DNA of 64,000 nucleotides from Rhabditoides inermis (taxonomy: Eukaryota > Nematoda > Chromadorea > Rhabditida > Rhabditidae). Below are positions 34,669-48,444 of the stretch, one piece after another (within the stretch, counting starts at the first letter, position 1; each line of letters starts with the position of its first letter). Below the pieces are notes generated by a model. That model ran no database searches. It worked only from the letters and a program-made list of their open reading frames with translations, and was not told the origin of the DNA. The stretch covers positions 1,020,001 through 1,084,000 of the forward strand of contig CAWZYM010000020.1 in assembly GCA_963966185.1 (NCBI GenBank), given 5' to 3'. The position numbers and the translations under genes are program-made.

Positions 34669-35351
34669 CTTATCTCTGTCTCCTCTCCTCTCACTTACCT
34701 TGTCACTACTGTTCCGTACCGCAACGGATAGCAAATGAAGACGTACTCGTTTGTGGTGATCATCAGCAGATTCATTATCGTCGCTAGATTACACAATCTG
34801 AAATGGGCGTGGCTTCAGTGGGCGTGACCTTGTTTTCACCTCAGCAACTCTCCACTGTACTTGTCCATGATAAACATCCAATCAGAGTGGCCTTTCGACG
34901 GATCTCGAATTGATTTCATAGCGAACAGAATCGAGCAAGCGCCTTGATTCAATAATTCAATAATCAATCGATACTCGATCAATGTACCTTTGAGGACGTC
35001 GATGAGGACAAAGTTGAATAGCATGATGTAGAATGCCTGGTGGAAGGTGCTCCTTCGACGCGCGACCAGTACGAATAGAAAGGTGCCATTGATGAGGATG
35101 GAGAGCACGCCAAGCACCACGTAGCACACGCCAAAGTTGCGCACTGTCTGCTGCCAGTCCCAGTCTGAAATGTGGTTCTATTGATTGAGAGAAAGTTCTC
35201 ATTGTTTGGGCAACAGCTGCGTACATTCACTGGACGTGTCGAGATCGAAGGCGGCTGCTCCATCTGCTCCTTCTCCTCCTCCTCCTCCTGCTCCCTTGGA
35301 CGCCGCCAGCCAAGCGGCTATGTCTTCTGCTGTGAGATTGTCGGACGACAT
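33615..35351 (-). CDS. rhodopsin-like 7TM receptor
   Basis: Start MSSDNLTAEDIAAWLAASKG at 35351, an N-glycosylation site (NLT), a Gly-rich extracellular stretch, then TM1 YVVLGVLSILINGTFLFVLV, TM2 IMLFNFVLIDVL, TM3 LATIMNLLMITTNEYVFICY with PLRYGTVVT (the classical (D/E)RY-x-CYPLRY region with NEY), TM4 VICCVFTIWVVSLLMVIG, a long extracellular loop with Cys, TM5 YYIYPLALVIFCLLCLALT, TM6 YVVVIGSVIVVYSAYLTAYA, TM7 YLVVSLHSLLQPLCYLRMRE (LQPLCY in the NPxxY position). Last exon ends RRDFV at 33615; a further GT/AG intron there could give a longer tail reaching 33370. Looks like a class A receptor, ligand unknown. The intron between TM1/2 and the next exon is 45 bases with no in-frame stop. Confidence 0.8.
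34626..34662. repeat. (CT)n microsatellite in receptor intron
   Basis: CT run in the intron between the TM3 and TM4 exons. Confidence 0.9.
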
Positions 35352-37731
35352 CTAAAGTGGGATATAAAGGGGAGAGCGACTCGAAAAATGTGAGAAGCTC
35401 TCGAGCTGAGGTGGCGTCAGAAGCAGTCACCCAAAACGGAAACGAGAAAAACAAAAAACGAGGAAATGTTTCAAATGTGAATATGTGTATATTAGTTAGC
35501 GATGAATTGAAAAAATGCGAGTCACACCGAAAACTATAACATTCAGGAAGTGAAACGTTTGTGAACAGAGAATCAATGAATGGGAGCAAGGTAATAGAAA
35601 ATAGAAGGGATGAAAGAGGGGGAGAGAGGGAGAGAGGGAGAGAGGGAGAGAGGGAGAGGGAGAGAGGGAGAGGGGTATTGAAACAGCGTGTAATAGATAA
35701 TATGAAAGGTAGAGCCGTTATTTTCGAGTGTGTGACCAGACAGGGAATGAAGGGGGATTTGTAAGATTTGTATGTTGTTTCTCATTTGAAGAAGTAACCA
35801 TGGGTATTGAGTAGACTGCACTGTTTCTCTGTCCAGAAACCAACGTGCTACAAGAATGTGACACTCATATGGGATATGGGTTTGTAGTTATGTGAACAAT
35901 ATGGTAATTATGGAATCTGCGGTCAGGCAAGGAGCAAAGAAAGGGTTCGAGAATAGTGATGTTTCGAGTACTCGAGTTGTGAGTGGAAACAACGTCGAAT
36001 AACACCTTTGCTATAACTCAAGGACACAGAATCTGATTACAGCAATGACGGGAGAGAGAGGGGGAGGCAGAGATAATGCTTGAGGGCAGATTCTGACTAA
36101 GACGTCGAGGATATCTCATAACTTCGAAGAAAGAAATGAATCAACATAAACACGAGATAAACGAGAGATAAGCGGCCTCCTATACCACTATATCCGTGAA
36201 TATTCAAATGTTAGCAGGTTCGCTCGTTTCACCGGAAATACGGATTGACGTCGTATAAGAACAGATTTGCGAACGAGGCGGACATCAGAATACGAAAAAG
36301 AAATATTGCAGATGGAAAGAAGTCTTGCAACATGAGAGTGACTTTCCTGTTTCTGACAGCCAAATAGAATCGCCCTAGAACAATGGAAATTGCAGTTGCC
36401 TCCACAACAGGATGAGAGGAAATGGAGAAGGAGAAGCCACACCTATTTAGCTGAGAGTACGGAGGAGGAAGAGAGTGGGAGAAGGAGGGGAGATGAACCT
36501 AATTAAAAGGGTGTGACTGGCGATTGATTGTGGAAGAGATAGATTGCAACAGAGTGGGGTAAACACTCCAAGATTAGAGAGGGTGATAGAAATAGAAGTA
36601 CGTTCCAAGGCAAAGTTCCAAAGGGGAGAATGAGAGGAAGAGAGAATACAAGAGAGAGGAAGTGAAGGGAGGGAGAGAGATTAATAAGTATAAAAGAAGC
36701 TCTTTCAGGAAGATCTGTCTGGTGGTGTCATACGCACACGCATTACGCAAATTATGAGAGGCTAAATATAGAGAGAGTATGTTTTGTGGTGTTGACGTAT
36801 ACGGACATCAGAAGGACGATGAAAGGGGCAAGGGAAAGAGGAGAGAGAGATAGAGGGGAGAGAGAGAGAGAGGGAGAGAGAAACGACCTCTCTCCAGATA
36901 AAGGAAATAGCCTCGAAGTGTTATAATCGTTTGATATGTACACACATCTTTCGTACGAGGGAAACGAATAGGGCATGATTCCCATAATCCCTTCGTAGAA
37001 AACACGAACCAATTATGATAGCACCGCGCATAGAGAAAGAGTGATAAAGAGAGAGAGAGAGAGAGGGGAGGGGGGGGGGTGAAGAGGAACAGCTGGAATG
37101 AACAATAATATGGCTTACACTTCTGCTATTATCACAAGCGGCCATCACATATTCATGAATTCATAGGCGGGGACAAAATTGGTGAAGTGTATGAATGACG
37201 TGTACAGGATGAGGAAGATGAGAAGAATGAGGAGAAGAAGGAGAAGGAGAAGACAGAGAAGACGGAGCAGGAGAAAGAGGAACAGCAGTGGAATGAGCGG
37301 GAGAAGGAAAAGAAGAGGATAGGAGGAGGAGGAGGAGAAGGAGAAGGAGCAGTAGAAGCAGTAGGAGAGCAGAAGTCAAGAAACATTCACACAAACTGTG
37401 TTTTCAGGCGCGCAACTTGGAATGTTTTCGGACGTTTTGGACACATTTCGAAGGAGTGAGTCAGAAAGAAGGGAGAAAGAAAGAGAGAGAGAAGTCGACG
37501 CCAGCACTCATCATAACAGATTCACAGAAGAAGAAATGTTTTTGAGATTGCGAGCGAAATTCGCGGAGGAAATTCCCGAGAAACGAGAATAGCTTCGATT
37601 TCGCATCAATGAGACGAATCAAAACAATTTTTGAAAATGACGAGAAGTGGTATTGTGCACAGAAGATAAAAAGGAAGGGAGGGGGAAGAGGTAGACAGAG
37701 AGGGAGAGATAGAGCTCTATTAGATCAGACG

Positions 37732-37768
<37 letters not shown>

Positions 37769-39777
37769 AATGTGAATATGTGGCTATGGGAGAGTAATTG
37801 GAATTCCACACTCGAGCATCCTCCAAATTCCATCAAATTCACCCCGCCTATTGGAAGTGTGACAGTGAGAATGGAGGGATAGGGAAGAGAGGGGGAGAGT
37901 TTCTCAAAAAAGTTGTTGTAATTGAAAAAAAATAAGCAAATAAAAGTTACATGGCAAACCTAGTATTCAACACAGGCCACTACGGATTAGCAGATGGTAG
38001 CAGAGAGAAGGTGTGTAAGAGAATAATAAACAGAAGACAAAGAGAGAGAGAGAGAGAGAGGAAGGAGAAGGAGAGAGAACGGAAAACGAAGGAGAGAAAA
38101 AATAGAGTCCTGAAATTCCTCGGCATCTTTAATCATGTCTCTGCGTGGACGGTACGATATTATATGAAATACGACGAAAAAATGAGAGAGAAAAATTTCC
38201 GGATGCGCAATGGAAGAAACATTCATTAAATTATGTACGGAGCAGAGTGGAGGGAACGGGAGAGAGAGGGAGAAGGTGACGAGAGGGGGATGGAGGAAAG
38301 CAGGGAAAAGCAGTTCCCACATGAGATGACCTCATAGGGAACTAAGCCGAACTGCCAAGTGAGCGGACAGAGAAAGGCCGAAGGGAACAACCACCTCTCC
38401 GTCCCTCACTCCTTCACTCCTCTCCCTCTTTGCTACGTTCACAACACAATTACTGTTAAACGGCCCTATTGCAGGACGGTAAACGTTTTGATCCTTCAAT
38501 TAGACCGTCTCACTCTTTCTCACTCTCTCTCCGTTCTTCAATTACCAAATAGTACATTTTACTAGTACATTACTAATATTACGAATACAGTAATAGCACT
38601 CGCGCTCGCAACATGCACATGCGTGAGAGGCCACCGACATGCAACCTTTTGCACAACTCCCGATTCTTCGTACACTCGGAGTGTACACAGAATCTAACAG
38701 TTTCGTTTATAGCATGTACGATGTACACTTGTATGTGCATTCACTCAGTGTGAGAAAGTACCCGAGTACGAGAAAAGAACACAAGTAAGTAGTAAGTTGT
38801 AGAAAAGAGACGAAGATGTACGAAACACACCAACCAAGTGGGGAGTGCTATTTCAGAGTGAGTATGTGGGGGGAGAGTGAGTGAGAGGATGAGAGAGGGA
38901 GAGAAAGGGAGAGAGAGAGAGAGAGAGGGGGGGGAGGGGGCGAGACTCCTCCTCTGGGTGACCGCATCTAATAAAATTAGAGTTTCGACGGAAAGAAGTG
39001 AATGTGCTAAGCGTTGCAAAAAAGGGGAAACGAGCACGAGTGAATGAGTTCTAATTGGGTCCCTGAATAGAATACTCTAAACTTAGTGTAAAGTTTGAAA
39101 AGACTAGAGGAAACATGTCAGTGGTTGTCCATGTCATTCTTCTTTCTCTCTTCAAAACGCGTCATACAAACAAAATGCATTCCCCGCACCCGTCAAGTCC
39201 AAAACAACCACTTTTCTTACATAATACGAAAGGCTCGCGAAAATCTCTGACTCTAATCAGCGTTTCGAGAATGAAACGCAAAATTGAGTACTTACATGGG
39301 TAGTAAAAGTTATGAATTAACATAACATTAGCCATATTTAAGAACCCCTCACGAACTCACCTACATTCGAATGCTCGCAATACACAACACTGAACGACGG
39401 TGTTGCACAATTGTTATCTATAGGCGCGTGTTGGACACAGCTTAGACACAGGAAACACGGCACACTCGTTTATGCTCCTTTCAACTGCGATCAGGCGAGG
39501 ATTCTGCGAAGAAACACTCATAACAAAGAGAGAAACACACGACGGAACATAACTCGTTACAGAGAGATCGTTTTTGAGCTGTTTCAAAGCTCATAAAAAG
39601 ATTCGCACACGTGAAATTTTAGTGAATTGTTTCAGACACGTGTTTGTGAAGTACGTCTATTAATCATATGAGTCGCCGGAGCTGGACAGACACGATTTAT
39701 ATAATTACACTCGAGTCTCCCTCTCTCTTTGGCTCTTCATGTGTTTTTCTCTCTTTCTATCCCTCTCTCTCTTTCTA

Positions 39778-39780
<3 letters not shown>

Positions 39781-39834
<54 letters not shown>
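39781..39834. repeat. (CT)n microsatellite
   Basis: Pure CT run in the large spacer, flanked by cccTCTCTC blocks. Confidence 0.95.
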
Positions 39835-39836
<2 letters not shown>

Positions 39837-41162
39837 ACCTCGTTTGTAGTACTACTGTTCTCTCTTGACTTAACCTGGCACGAATTTTCAACAACAACAG
39901 GAAAGCATACCAATTGTGGGTGTTTACGTCTAGTCGAAGAAAGGAGTTAATTGAGTAAGACAGGAGGGCAGCGGACAGAAAAGACGAAAGCGAAAAAAGG
40001 AGGCCTAACTGTGGCTGCCATAGATAGCGATGAGAATATCGGAGAGCGATATTTGGGAGGTCTCTCATATGCATGTTTCAAACATCGACGTGGATGGAAC
40101 GAATATGAAATATGCAGCACAATGTCGAATTGTTATGAGCGCTGGTGACGAAAGCAGAATGCAGAATGACCGACAGAGGAACATGCTTCTTGATTGACTG
40201 AGCGTAATAAAACAAAAAAAAAGTAATAAAACGTAACTCATACTCCTGAGGAAATGTTGCATATGTTCATTGGTGGGAATGAGTGAGTGGGCAGAGGGAG
40301 AAAGAGAGAGGGAGAGTGGGAGAGAAGGAGAAAGGCGGGAATATAAAATGAAGACATGGCACGTGTATACATACATATAATGGCACACTGGCAGCCCGAG
40401 TGGGAGATTGGAAGACGAAAGAACATCCCAGGGTAAGAGGATCGGATTGCCCTTAGGAGGGAGGGCGAAACGCCCCGGGGCACTGCGGGTTAATATGAGG
40501 CTAGGGATGAAGTAGAACTCAGGAGTGATGTAGATACTTACCAGTCGTGAAATGACAAGTAAGACACTCCTTGTCACTTGCGAGAGAAAGAAAGACAGAT
40601 AAAGCGATAGAGATTGGCAGAGAGAGAGGGGGCGGTTAGAGAGAGATCAGATTGTTGTTATTCCTGGTCACTGCACGTGCCGTACAGCTGTTTACATATA
40701 CTTATCTTCGAAAAAAGAAGGGAGATGGAGACTCCATTTAGCGTGAGTAGTGAAGAAACCCATTGATTACTGCCCATGTTATTGTGACTCGCTATGTGAT
40801 CGTATTCCTTTTAAAATTGCACGGTAGCGAGAGAAGGGAAGAAGGGGGGGAGTACTGCATAGTTACAACCTTGTCGCCTCTTCTAAGCGGTCCGATTCAC
40901 ACAAACAACGGAAATGCCCCCAGGCGGTTCGAAAAACTCGATACAGGGTCAAGAGAGAGAGAGGGGCGGGCAAGCGGAAGTGACCTCAGTTTGATTCTCC
41001 TCGATCACGCACTGACTATGGTTGACTGTCTGGTTCTCTCGGATCGCCACACTCTCTCGCACTCTCTCTCCGGCTTGCAAGGTTGTGGCTATGCTAATGC
41101 GGGCTGTCGCCCCACAGTCATCCCCTCGGTTTGATTGGAGGGCGGACGCGAGGAGACATAGA

Positions 41163-41336
41163 TCCCGTTCCCGCATCTTCCCTCCCTCTCTCTCTCCCTC
41201 TTCCTCTCTCTCCCTCCCTCTCTCCCTCCCTCCCTCTCCCTCCCCCTCTCTCTCCCTCCCTCTCTCTCCCTCCCTCTCCCTCCCTCTCTCTCTCCCTCCC
41301 TCTCTCCCTCTCTCTCTCTCCCTTCCTCCCTCTCTC
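41163..41336. repeat. compound (CCCT)n(CT)n array, about 170 bp
   Basis: Long all-pyrimidine stretch mixing CCCTCCCT and CTCT units; the complementary strand is entirely purine. Capable of triplex (H-DNA) formation in principle. Confidence 0.9.
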
Positions 41337-41598
41337 CCCATCCTCTCATAACTCCCCCGTTATATCCCGCACCCTATTCATTCAGTCTACGCGTGCTCGC
41401 GATTCAAAATACAGGCGGGCGTTGAAAAGAAGGAAGAATAACATTCCCCCCCCCCTCCGCCGTTTTCTTTCATCTTCTGCGCATGTTCTCTTCCCACTTT
41501 ATTATCGCAGTTGTGTTTTGTGAAACTGGAAAACTCGGCGCCGCTTGGAACCATCAAAATATGTTTCAGATTGCTATCTCGTGAATTTGGGAAGTGCG

Positions 41599-41608
41599 AA
41601 AGAGAGAA

Positions 41609-41658
<50 letters not shown>
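41599..41658. repeat. (GA)n microsatellite
   Basis: AGAGAAAG units passing into pure GA, followed by a G9 run. Confidence 0.95.
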
Positions 41659-41661
<3 letters not shown>

Positions 41662-42803
41662 TGGGGGGGGGGGCGACTCATGACCGTGTGACTGTTAATA
41701 GTGTGGGCGGCTTTGTCAGTCGCTTCCGGCTCCCGGGGGCTATGGACGGTTCGTGTGCTGTACAAGGATCGGCCTTGGCTGCTCTCACTCATACCGCACC
41801 AATCATAAGTCGCCTCCCACTCTCCTACTCTCCTTCTTCCCTCCCTCTCACTATCATCCCTCACCATTACTTCTTCTTCGTCTACGATCTATGAAGAGTG
41901 TTCGAGTGCGGAACGGTTATGTCTTTTTCTGAAGACTTTTTTTTGCTAGAACTGAATGATAATCGCGCGACAGCTGCCTTGGGGTCTTATTTACAATATT
42001 AGATTTTGCAGAAAGCAGTTTGGTGTTTCTCGCCGATCTTGATCGCCTATTTGGCAATTCATCACCCCGTAATTTGTGGCGTGCTGATTGCTTGTCGATC
42101 TATCTCCCCCCCTTCCCTCTCTCTCTCTCTCTCTCATAGACATAGCTGAACCCCGGCAATCCTATCTCTCTCTCTCCGTGTTATCCCATGCGCGTTCAAG
42201 AAAGGGAAAGGTGATCGGATCACCCCCAAGGGCATTGGATAGGTGCCAGGCGGAATCAGTTGATCAGTCAGTCACACCAGTTCCTTGTACAAGTGAGAGG
42301 CTCTTGACACTCTTGACTCCCTCTCTCCCTCTCTCTCGCTCTGAACATCCTATTGTCACTCGACGTCTGCCGATACCTCAGTGCGTGCGTGACCATTTGT
42401 GATATAAAGTCCATGCCCGGTTCCTATTCACGTTTCAGTACGTTTCTCTCGCGCGGGAAAGTGTAATGAACGCCGTTTCCACCCCGGCCGCAACTTCTTC
42501 CAATCGCGAATTCACGCTTTCGCTATCTATGATCCCATCACTGATTCGTTCAGCAACTTGTAGTCGTTGGCAGTTTTGACTTTTGTCTTTTGTCTTTTGT
42601 CCTTTTGTGATGGCCGATCGTGGGCGTGGGTGGAGGGTTTCCCTTCCGTCTAACGATGCCATCCTCATTGCCATGCGCCCGGGCACAGCTTGACTGCTTT
42701 CCCCCTTTACCCCGTTCCGCCGATTCATTGTCGAATTGGGCTATTGGTTGGCAGCCGCCGCGTCGTTCCGACTGTCACGCGCATACCATTCTCCCTTCCC
42801 TAG

Positions 42804-43110
42804 ATGCGGTCGCTGCCGCTTTTCCTACTGTCTGCCGCCGTCGCTGTCGCCGCGACAGACAACGCAGACGTAAGTTCTTCCACATACTCTCCACTGTTTA
42901 CAAGTGCTCTGACCTGGATGTGCATATACTCGTTTTTCCTAGGCGAGCCTGCGGGAACTGGATGATCTGGAGAGGGAGTTGGACGCGTGGGACGCGGAAG
43001 CGAGGGCAAGACACGGGAGACAGATCACGCACAGGGTGGGGGAACTCTCTCTCTCTCGCTCTCCCTCTCTCTCTCTCTCTCTCGCTCTCCCTCTCTCTCT
43101 CTCTCTCTCG

Positions 43111-43141
<31 letters not shown>

Positions 43142-44103
43142 CCTCTCTCCACTCTCTCCGTTCTTCCAGAAGGCCCCTCTCCCCTCCGAGGGAGTGATGG
43201 AACGTCGTCTAGTGATGGTGTCGAGAAAGGGAAAAGTTCTGCGCGAAAGAAGGTCACACTATTGAAACATTCAGAATACTGTAGTTTCCATGTTTTAACT
43301 CTGTAACGATAACCTCGATAACGTTTACTCATGTTCAATTCACATTGAGTCAATTCACATCATCACATCAGTTTGTCTTCGCTCATCAACATTCATTGTT
43401 TTGCACAGTAATTCACTTGATCAATCAATGTTCTAATCAATACTCAATCACTGTTCTAATGTCTAACATGGATTGCAGCCGCGGTCAGGTGGCGACTGGC
43501 TCGATCTCTCAGCGACGGCCATCGAACCTCGCCAGAAACACACAACACATACAGGGCACGGCGAGAATGGTGCAAACAAACAGACTGCCTCCCGGGACGG
43601 CTCCCGCCTCCTCCCGCAGGACCATGTTCCACGGGCGGGGGAGACAGAGGGACCAGGTGCCTGCGCGGACCCGCGGCGGCACAGCCACAGTCACTCCCCG
43701 CAAGCAGGCCGGAGAGATGCGGGCGCGCTGGCCCGACGCGCGCCGCACCCAGCCCCGCCCCTCCCAGCCCCGCCCCCTCGTCTCGCCGCCCGCCCAGCGA
43801 CGCAGGTCGACAAGTCTTGCCGCGCATCTCACCCGCCTGCGGGCACTGCTTCCCAAGACTAACAGTGTGGCTACCGTAACCAGTACCAGTACCGTAACCC
43901 CCGACGTGCCGCCGCCAGCGCTGCGAATACTGACAGATGAGCTGGAACTGAGGGATGGGCTAACCGCTAACACGAGTGTGTGAGTGTGTGTGCAAGGAAT
44001 GGAGACATCGAGTATCGATTTTCAGAGATGATGTTTCAGGCTGCGCCCCAACGGTCACATGGAGGAGATCCGGATTGACGAGACTGATTTGAAGGTATGA
44101 AGG

Positions 44104-44148
<45 letters not shown>

Positions 44149-46075
44149 AAGAAGGGAATGTGGTCCCTTAGGATCTGGAGAGGAAGCAGTCCAAGTCTCC
44201 GCTGCGGCCGCACCACCACGAGAGCCGAGCCAGGGTCTTCCAGGCAACGACAATCGCCCCCACCACAACCGAAGAACCCACCACGCAGAGACGGTACCAC
44301 ATATCATTGAATAGAGTATGAAGTTCATTTGCGCCGAAGGAGTTCACCATTCGGAGTCTTCTTTTCGCATGATAAATGATGACTGAACATTCCATTCATT
44401 CAGGAAGCACCGCAAGCGACTGCGCACTAGGCCTACCACCGAAGCCACCACTACCACTCCGATACCCACTACCAGACCGACTGTCGCACAGGTATGACAT
44501 ATATACATACCTCTCCTCTCTCTCTCCTCTCTATCTCCCCACCCCTGAATTCAGCGCGCCCGCCGGCCACCCCCACAAACCATGGACGATGAGGTAGGTT
44601 CAAACATTGAACCTTTCGGTTAAAACATTCGATCTAGATGAATGACGTGATCGCGGCTGATTTGAGGCGACTGGAGGAGAAGCGCATGGATGCCAAGACG
44701 AGGATGGTGAGAGTATGGTTGTTGTATTGAATGATTGATTTTATTGATTGATTGATATTCTAGATGCACCAAGTGATCGAGGAGGACCTACGCCGTCTGG
44801 AGGAGAGGAGAATGCGGGAGGAGGAGAGGAGAGAGGGCGGTGGGTCAATGACACATGTTTATTGGAAATCTTTGGCGGTTTTTCGAATTTTGAGCGGTTG
44901 AATGTTTGAAAACTGCCTTTGAGGTCGTCAAGCAGAGATGGAGAGAATGCGTGCGAGCACCGGTCGGCCGGTCACTATGGTTTGTGGGATGCAGTAGAAT
45001 GTTGCAGAAGAGAGAACTAGAGTGGATAATCCGTTTTCTGTTTTCAGATAATGCAGCAGGGTCAGTCGCGGCACCACACGCGTCCCACGCATCCCACTCC
45101 TCCTTCGACTATGACTACCACGCAGATGCACATACAGACGACGGTACGTTTCCCACGGTCTCAACCTATCGCCACAACCACGCCTTTATTGTATATTTAT
45201 CGCATGTACACAATATCGTAAGCAAATGTACAATTACTCCTGCACACCCATACAGATCACCCACCGACCACCGCACCACCACTTCCACAAGCACACTGAT
45301 CGCCCAACCACCACAATCACCGCCCCGCCCACCGAAGCACCGCCCACCAGCACAATCACAGTCATGCACATACACACGGTATGCAAATGTGAACGTGTAG
45401 TAGACGTGATCGTTAAGGTGGCGTCGACGACGCAGACGCGAGCGTCGACCACGACCTTCTCGGCTTCCTCCTCGTCTACTTCGACAGTCGGGTCGACGCC
45501 CGCCGCGCCGACGACGCGCGACAACCTGGAGAGAAACAGTGTCACTGGTGAGGGGAGGCCAGAGTCACATTCAACTTTCGCTAGAAGAAGGTCCTCAGAA
45601 AGATCTCAGAACAGCTGCATACTTTTTGCATCATAAAGCGCTTTTTGCTACACAAATGAGTATGTCCTCACCAGTAGAAAGAGAAGATCGAGCAGATGGA
45701 GAAGTGTGCTTTCAGAGTCCGCTGCTCCGGCGACGCCCGCCGGACCGCCCGGACAGTCACCCTTCAATACAGCGGCCAGCACGGATGGTGAGGGAAAGAG
45801 AGTGAGGGAGAGGGAGAGAGGGGAGAGAGAGAGAGAGAGAAAGAGGGGAAGAGAAAGAGGGGAGAGAGAGTGAGAGATTTTCGCAGGTATGCCGGGCGCG
45901 CTACCGCCTTCCGACGACATCGTGAACCAGTTGAACACTGCCGATGACTTCCTCGCTCTCGCACGCAGTCTCAAGATTGCCAGGTATTGATTGATATTGA
46001 TCGATTAGAATATGCGTTTGCAGGGTGCGCGCGCAGCGTCGTCGCAAGCGTCTCGCGGAACTGACGCGCGTGTGA
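42804..46075 (+). CDS. secreted Thr/Pro-rich extracellular protein, unrecognised
   Basis: Start MRSLPLFLLSAAVAVAATDN at 42804 is a strong signal peptide; CCCTAG precedes the ATG (possible trans-splice acceptor). Exons then encode an acidic helix (ASLRELDDLERELDAWDAEA), a basic segment, a long Arg/Pro/Thr/Ser region (43475-43981), LRPNGHMEEIRIDETDLK, Thr-rich linkers (ATTIAPTTTEEPTTQ; TTTTPIPTTRP), two near-duplicate exons, (A)xDLRRLEEKRMDAKTRM and EEDLRRLEERRMREEERR, more Thr/Ser/Pro (STTQTRASTTTFSASSSSTS) and a C-terminal folded-looking segment (DDIVNQLNTADDFLALARSL) ending in a basic tail with stop at 46075. Such composition suggests an O-glycosylated matrix, cuticle or mucin-like protein. 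The junction out of the EERRMREEERR exon (about 44843-44858) is uncertain because the obvious donor gives the wrong phase. Confidence 0.7.
43045..43150. repeat. (CT)n-rich array in intron
   Basis: CT runs with regular CG and CCC interruptions filling the second intron of the secreted-protein gene. Confidence 0.9.
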
Positions 46076-46314
46076 GCGCGTGTGAGTGCGCGCCCTCTAA
46101 CATATCCACTACGGGTGTCTACTTGCTGTACATTGCCTACGTTCTCTCTCTCCTGTGTTCTGTACCTATCCGGCGAATAAACCTATTTCCACTACGCCTC
46201 TCCTTTCCGCTATTACCTCATTATAGTCTGCAAATAGAAAGCCCTTTTATGTCACGCGACTATCAATATCGCAGTCTATAAATACGGTCCATAAAATGTC
46301 GCTGCATCGCCGTC

Positions 46315-46373
<59 letters not shown>

Positions 46374-47433
46374 TCAGCCTCTTTTAGTATAGTTGTCTTG
46401 AATCCGCCTCGTTAATGTCTCTGAATTTTGGAATGCGAGGTGTCGATAAAAAGGAAAGATGTGTCTCATGAAGGTGCTTACGTCATAGATGTGCCGGATG
46501 CTCCCACAACACAACAGATAGAGATAACACAATCCATTTCGAAGCGCCCCCAATTTCATATCACTAAACACTTTTGAACACTGGTAAGCGTGCAGTTTTC
46601 GAGAGAGTTTTCATGTTGCACCCAGAAAGTTGCATCTCTAGCCGATTGTTTTGGCGTAGTCACGTTGTTATGCGACAATAACTCCATTTTTGTACATCAC
46701 ACTTGCTTGTTAATCCGCATGCTATATTTACATACATTACCGTCGAATCAGCACGTTTTCACTATTCCTCCCTCTGTCTCCTTCTCTCCCGGGATGATTC
46801 GATGATTTAATCACTTCTAGTGATGTATGTGCTAGGGTTTTATTCGGATCAAGTGTCGGAAACGATCACTAAGGATATATTAAACTCATTACAAATGATT
46901 CACTCAGTGTTCATGAAGTTTACGGCATTTGACTCACTCTATATTGCTTATGTATTTATATAAAATATAGTCATCATGTTTTGTTTTTGTATGTTTGTGT
47001 CGCTGTCACGCGATCTGAGTTTTATGTTTAATCTAGTCTTTCACATGGTAAAACACTCTGAAATCTTCTTGAGTTATTCGCCTCTCATCTCTCATTTTCT
47101 GAAATGGAGATGAATTCACTGATTCACTCTCTCACATGTTCCACTATCTTCGCCGCGCGTTCCTCTCACTCTCACTCACTTCATACTCAATCCTAGACTC
47201 ACTCATGCACATCTCACTCCGACCACGCTCCGCCTCCTCAGTCTCCGCCCACTCCGAAACAGCGACTCGTCATGGTGAGTGGAAGAGGGGGACGACATCC
47301 AAAACACCATGTTCACGTCATCTAACCATCATTATTCAGTGTCGTGTCATGAAATGGCCGATCTCTACACTTCCATTCATCAAGCCCTTTCCGAGTCCTA
47401 CTTCGATCATGTAAGCAACCACAGAGGTAAGGG

Positions 47434-47503
<70 letters not shown>

Positions 47504-47762
47504 TGGGTGTTCCAGACAACAACCGTTAACGGATTGGATTGAAGAACTATCGCGTTTTCTTTTCTTCTGAATTCTCTTTGTTGAGGAATAATCCGTTCGG
47601 TTTTCCTCTCTTGACTTCCGTTTCCGTAGCCGAAAGATGTAGAGAAAGAAAGAAATACGGAACCGCGTCACACAGACTATACACAAAGTAACTACTAACG
47701 AGTTAGAATACGTACACACTGCGAATACATACTACAGACAAGGATCTCCGATTCTAGGGGAT

Positions 47763-47819
<57 letters not shown>

Positions 47820-48444
47820 CTAGGAAGTCACGAGGAGAAAACCAAAGGGATTCTTCCTCGTCCTCCACGCGAAGAGAAGAAAAGAAGACTGGATAATTCG
47901 TCAAGCGTTTCGACCCCCCGCCCCCAAACAAGCCTGATTTATTCCCTCACTTTCCACGTCCGTATTCCACTGACATGTCCCAATAGATCGCATCCTCTCA
48001 TTCCTCGTGACTCCTCTCAACAACAACAGCGTGTACAATTATGCGAAAGTATATTGTATGCACACAAATGCCCTCGGGGGGTTTTGTGTTGACAGCCAGC
48101 CGCTGTGCACCTTGTGAATAGCAGTTGTTTTCGCAGTGGAAATGCACGAGTGTGCACTGTCACTGTGCCTATGTAATATCGTCTGCTCTCTATGAATTCC
48201 AAAGTAGTGTTGTGAGTGTGAGTGTTGTGGTGAGTGTAGTGCTCATCATAACGCTCCTCCCCCTCCCTCCCTCTCTGTTCCCTTCCTCTCTTTCCCTCCC
48301 TCCCTCTCCCTCCCTCTCACTCTTGCATTCTGCATGGCTGCATTGCGGCTGCAGACAGACAGACTTGTCTGCGCTTAATAACGTCTATTTATAGCTTATC
48401 TCTTTCACTGTTTTACAAAATCGTTTTGAGTTTGTCTGGACGCG
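46076..48444. other. intergenic, possible non-coding 5' exons only
   Basis: Contains (CT)n at 46319-46368 and 47767-47817 and a (TA)n(GA)n compound at 47434-47503. A stretch at about 47140-47410 has donor-like GTGAGTGG and GTAAGC sites and could be untranslated leader of the 48445 gene, but nothing proves it. Confidence 0.45.
47434..47503. repeat. compound (TA)n(GA)n microsatellite
   Basis: About ten TA units passing directly into GA units with one AAAG interruption. Confidence 0.95.

Larger units (their letters stand above)
35352..42803. other. 7.5-kb spacer, no convincing gene
   Basis: Purine-rich on the plus strand for long stretches (GGGAGAGA arrays at about 35610-35670, 36820-36890, 37050-37080, 37200-37345, 38035-38100, 38880-38945) and pyrimidine-rich later (41163-41336). 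ORFs here are low-complexity Arg/Glu or Ser/Leu runs from the repeats. No tRNA, no splice-consistent coding exons found. The 3'-most part may hold the promoter of the 42804 gene. Confidence 0.55.

Noticed and set aside
40525..40545. atacttaccag considered as the 5' end of a U1 snRNA
   Set aside because: Following sequence does not form the U1 stem-loops or Sm site; just a chance match to the splice-site complement.
40949..41523. Glu/Arg/Gly or Ser/Leu/Pro-rich ORFs on both strands
   Set aside because: Direct translation of the pyrimidine array at 41163-41336.
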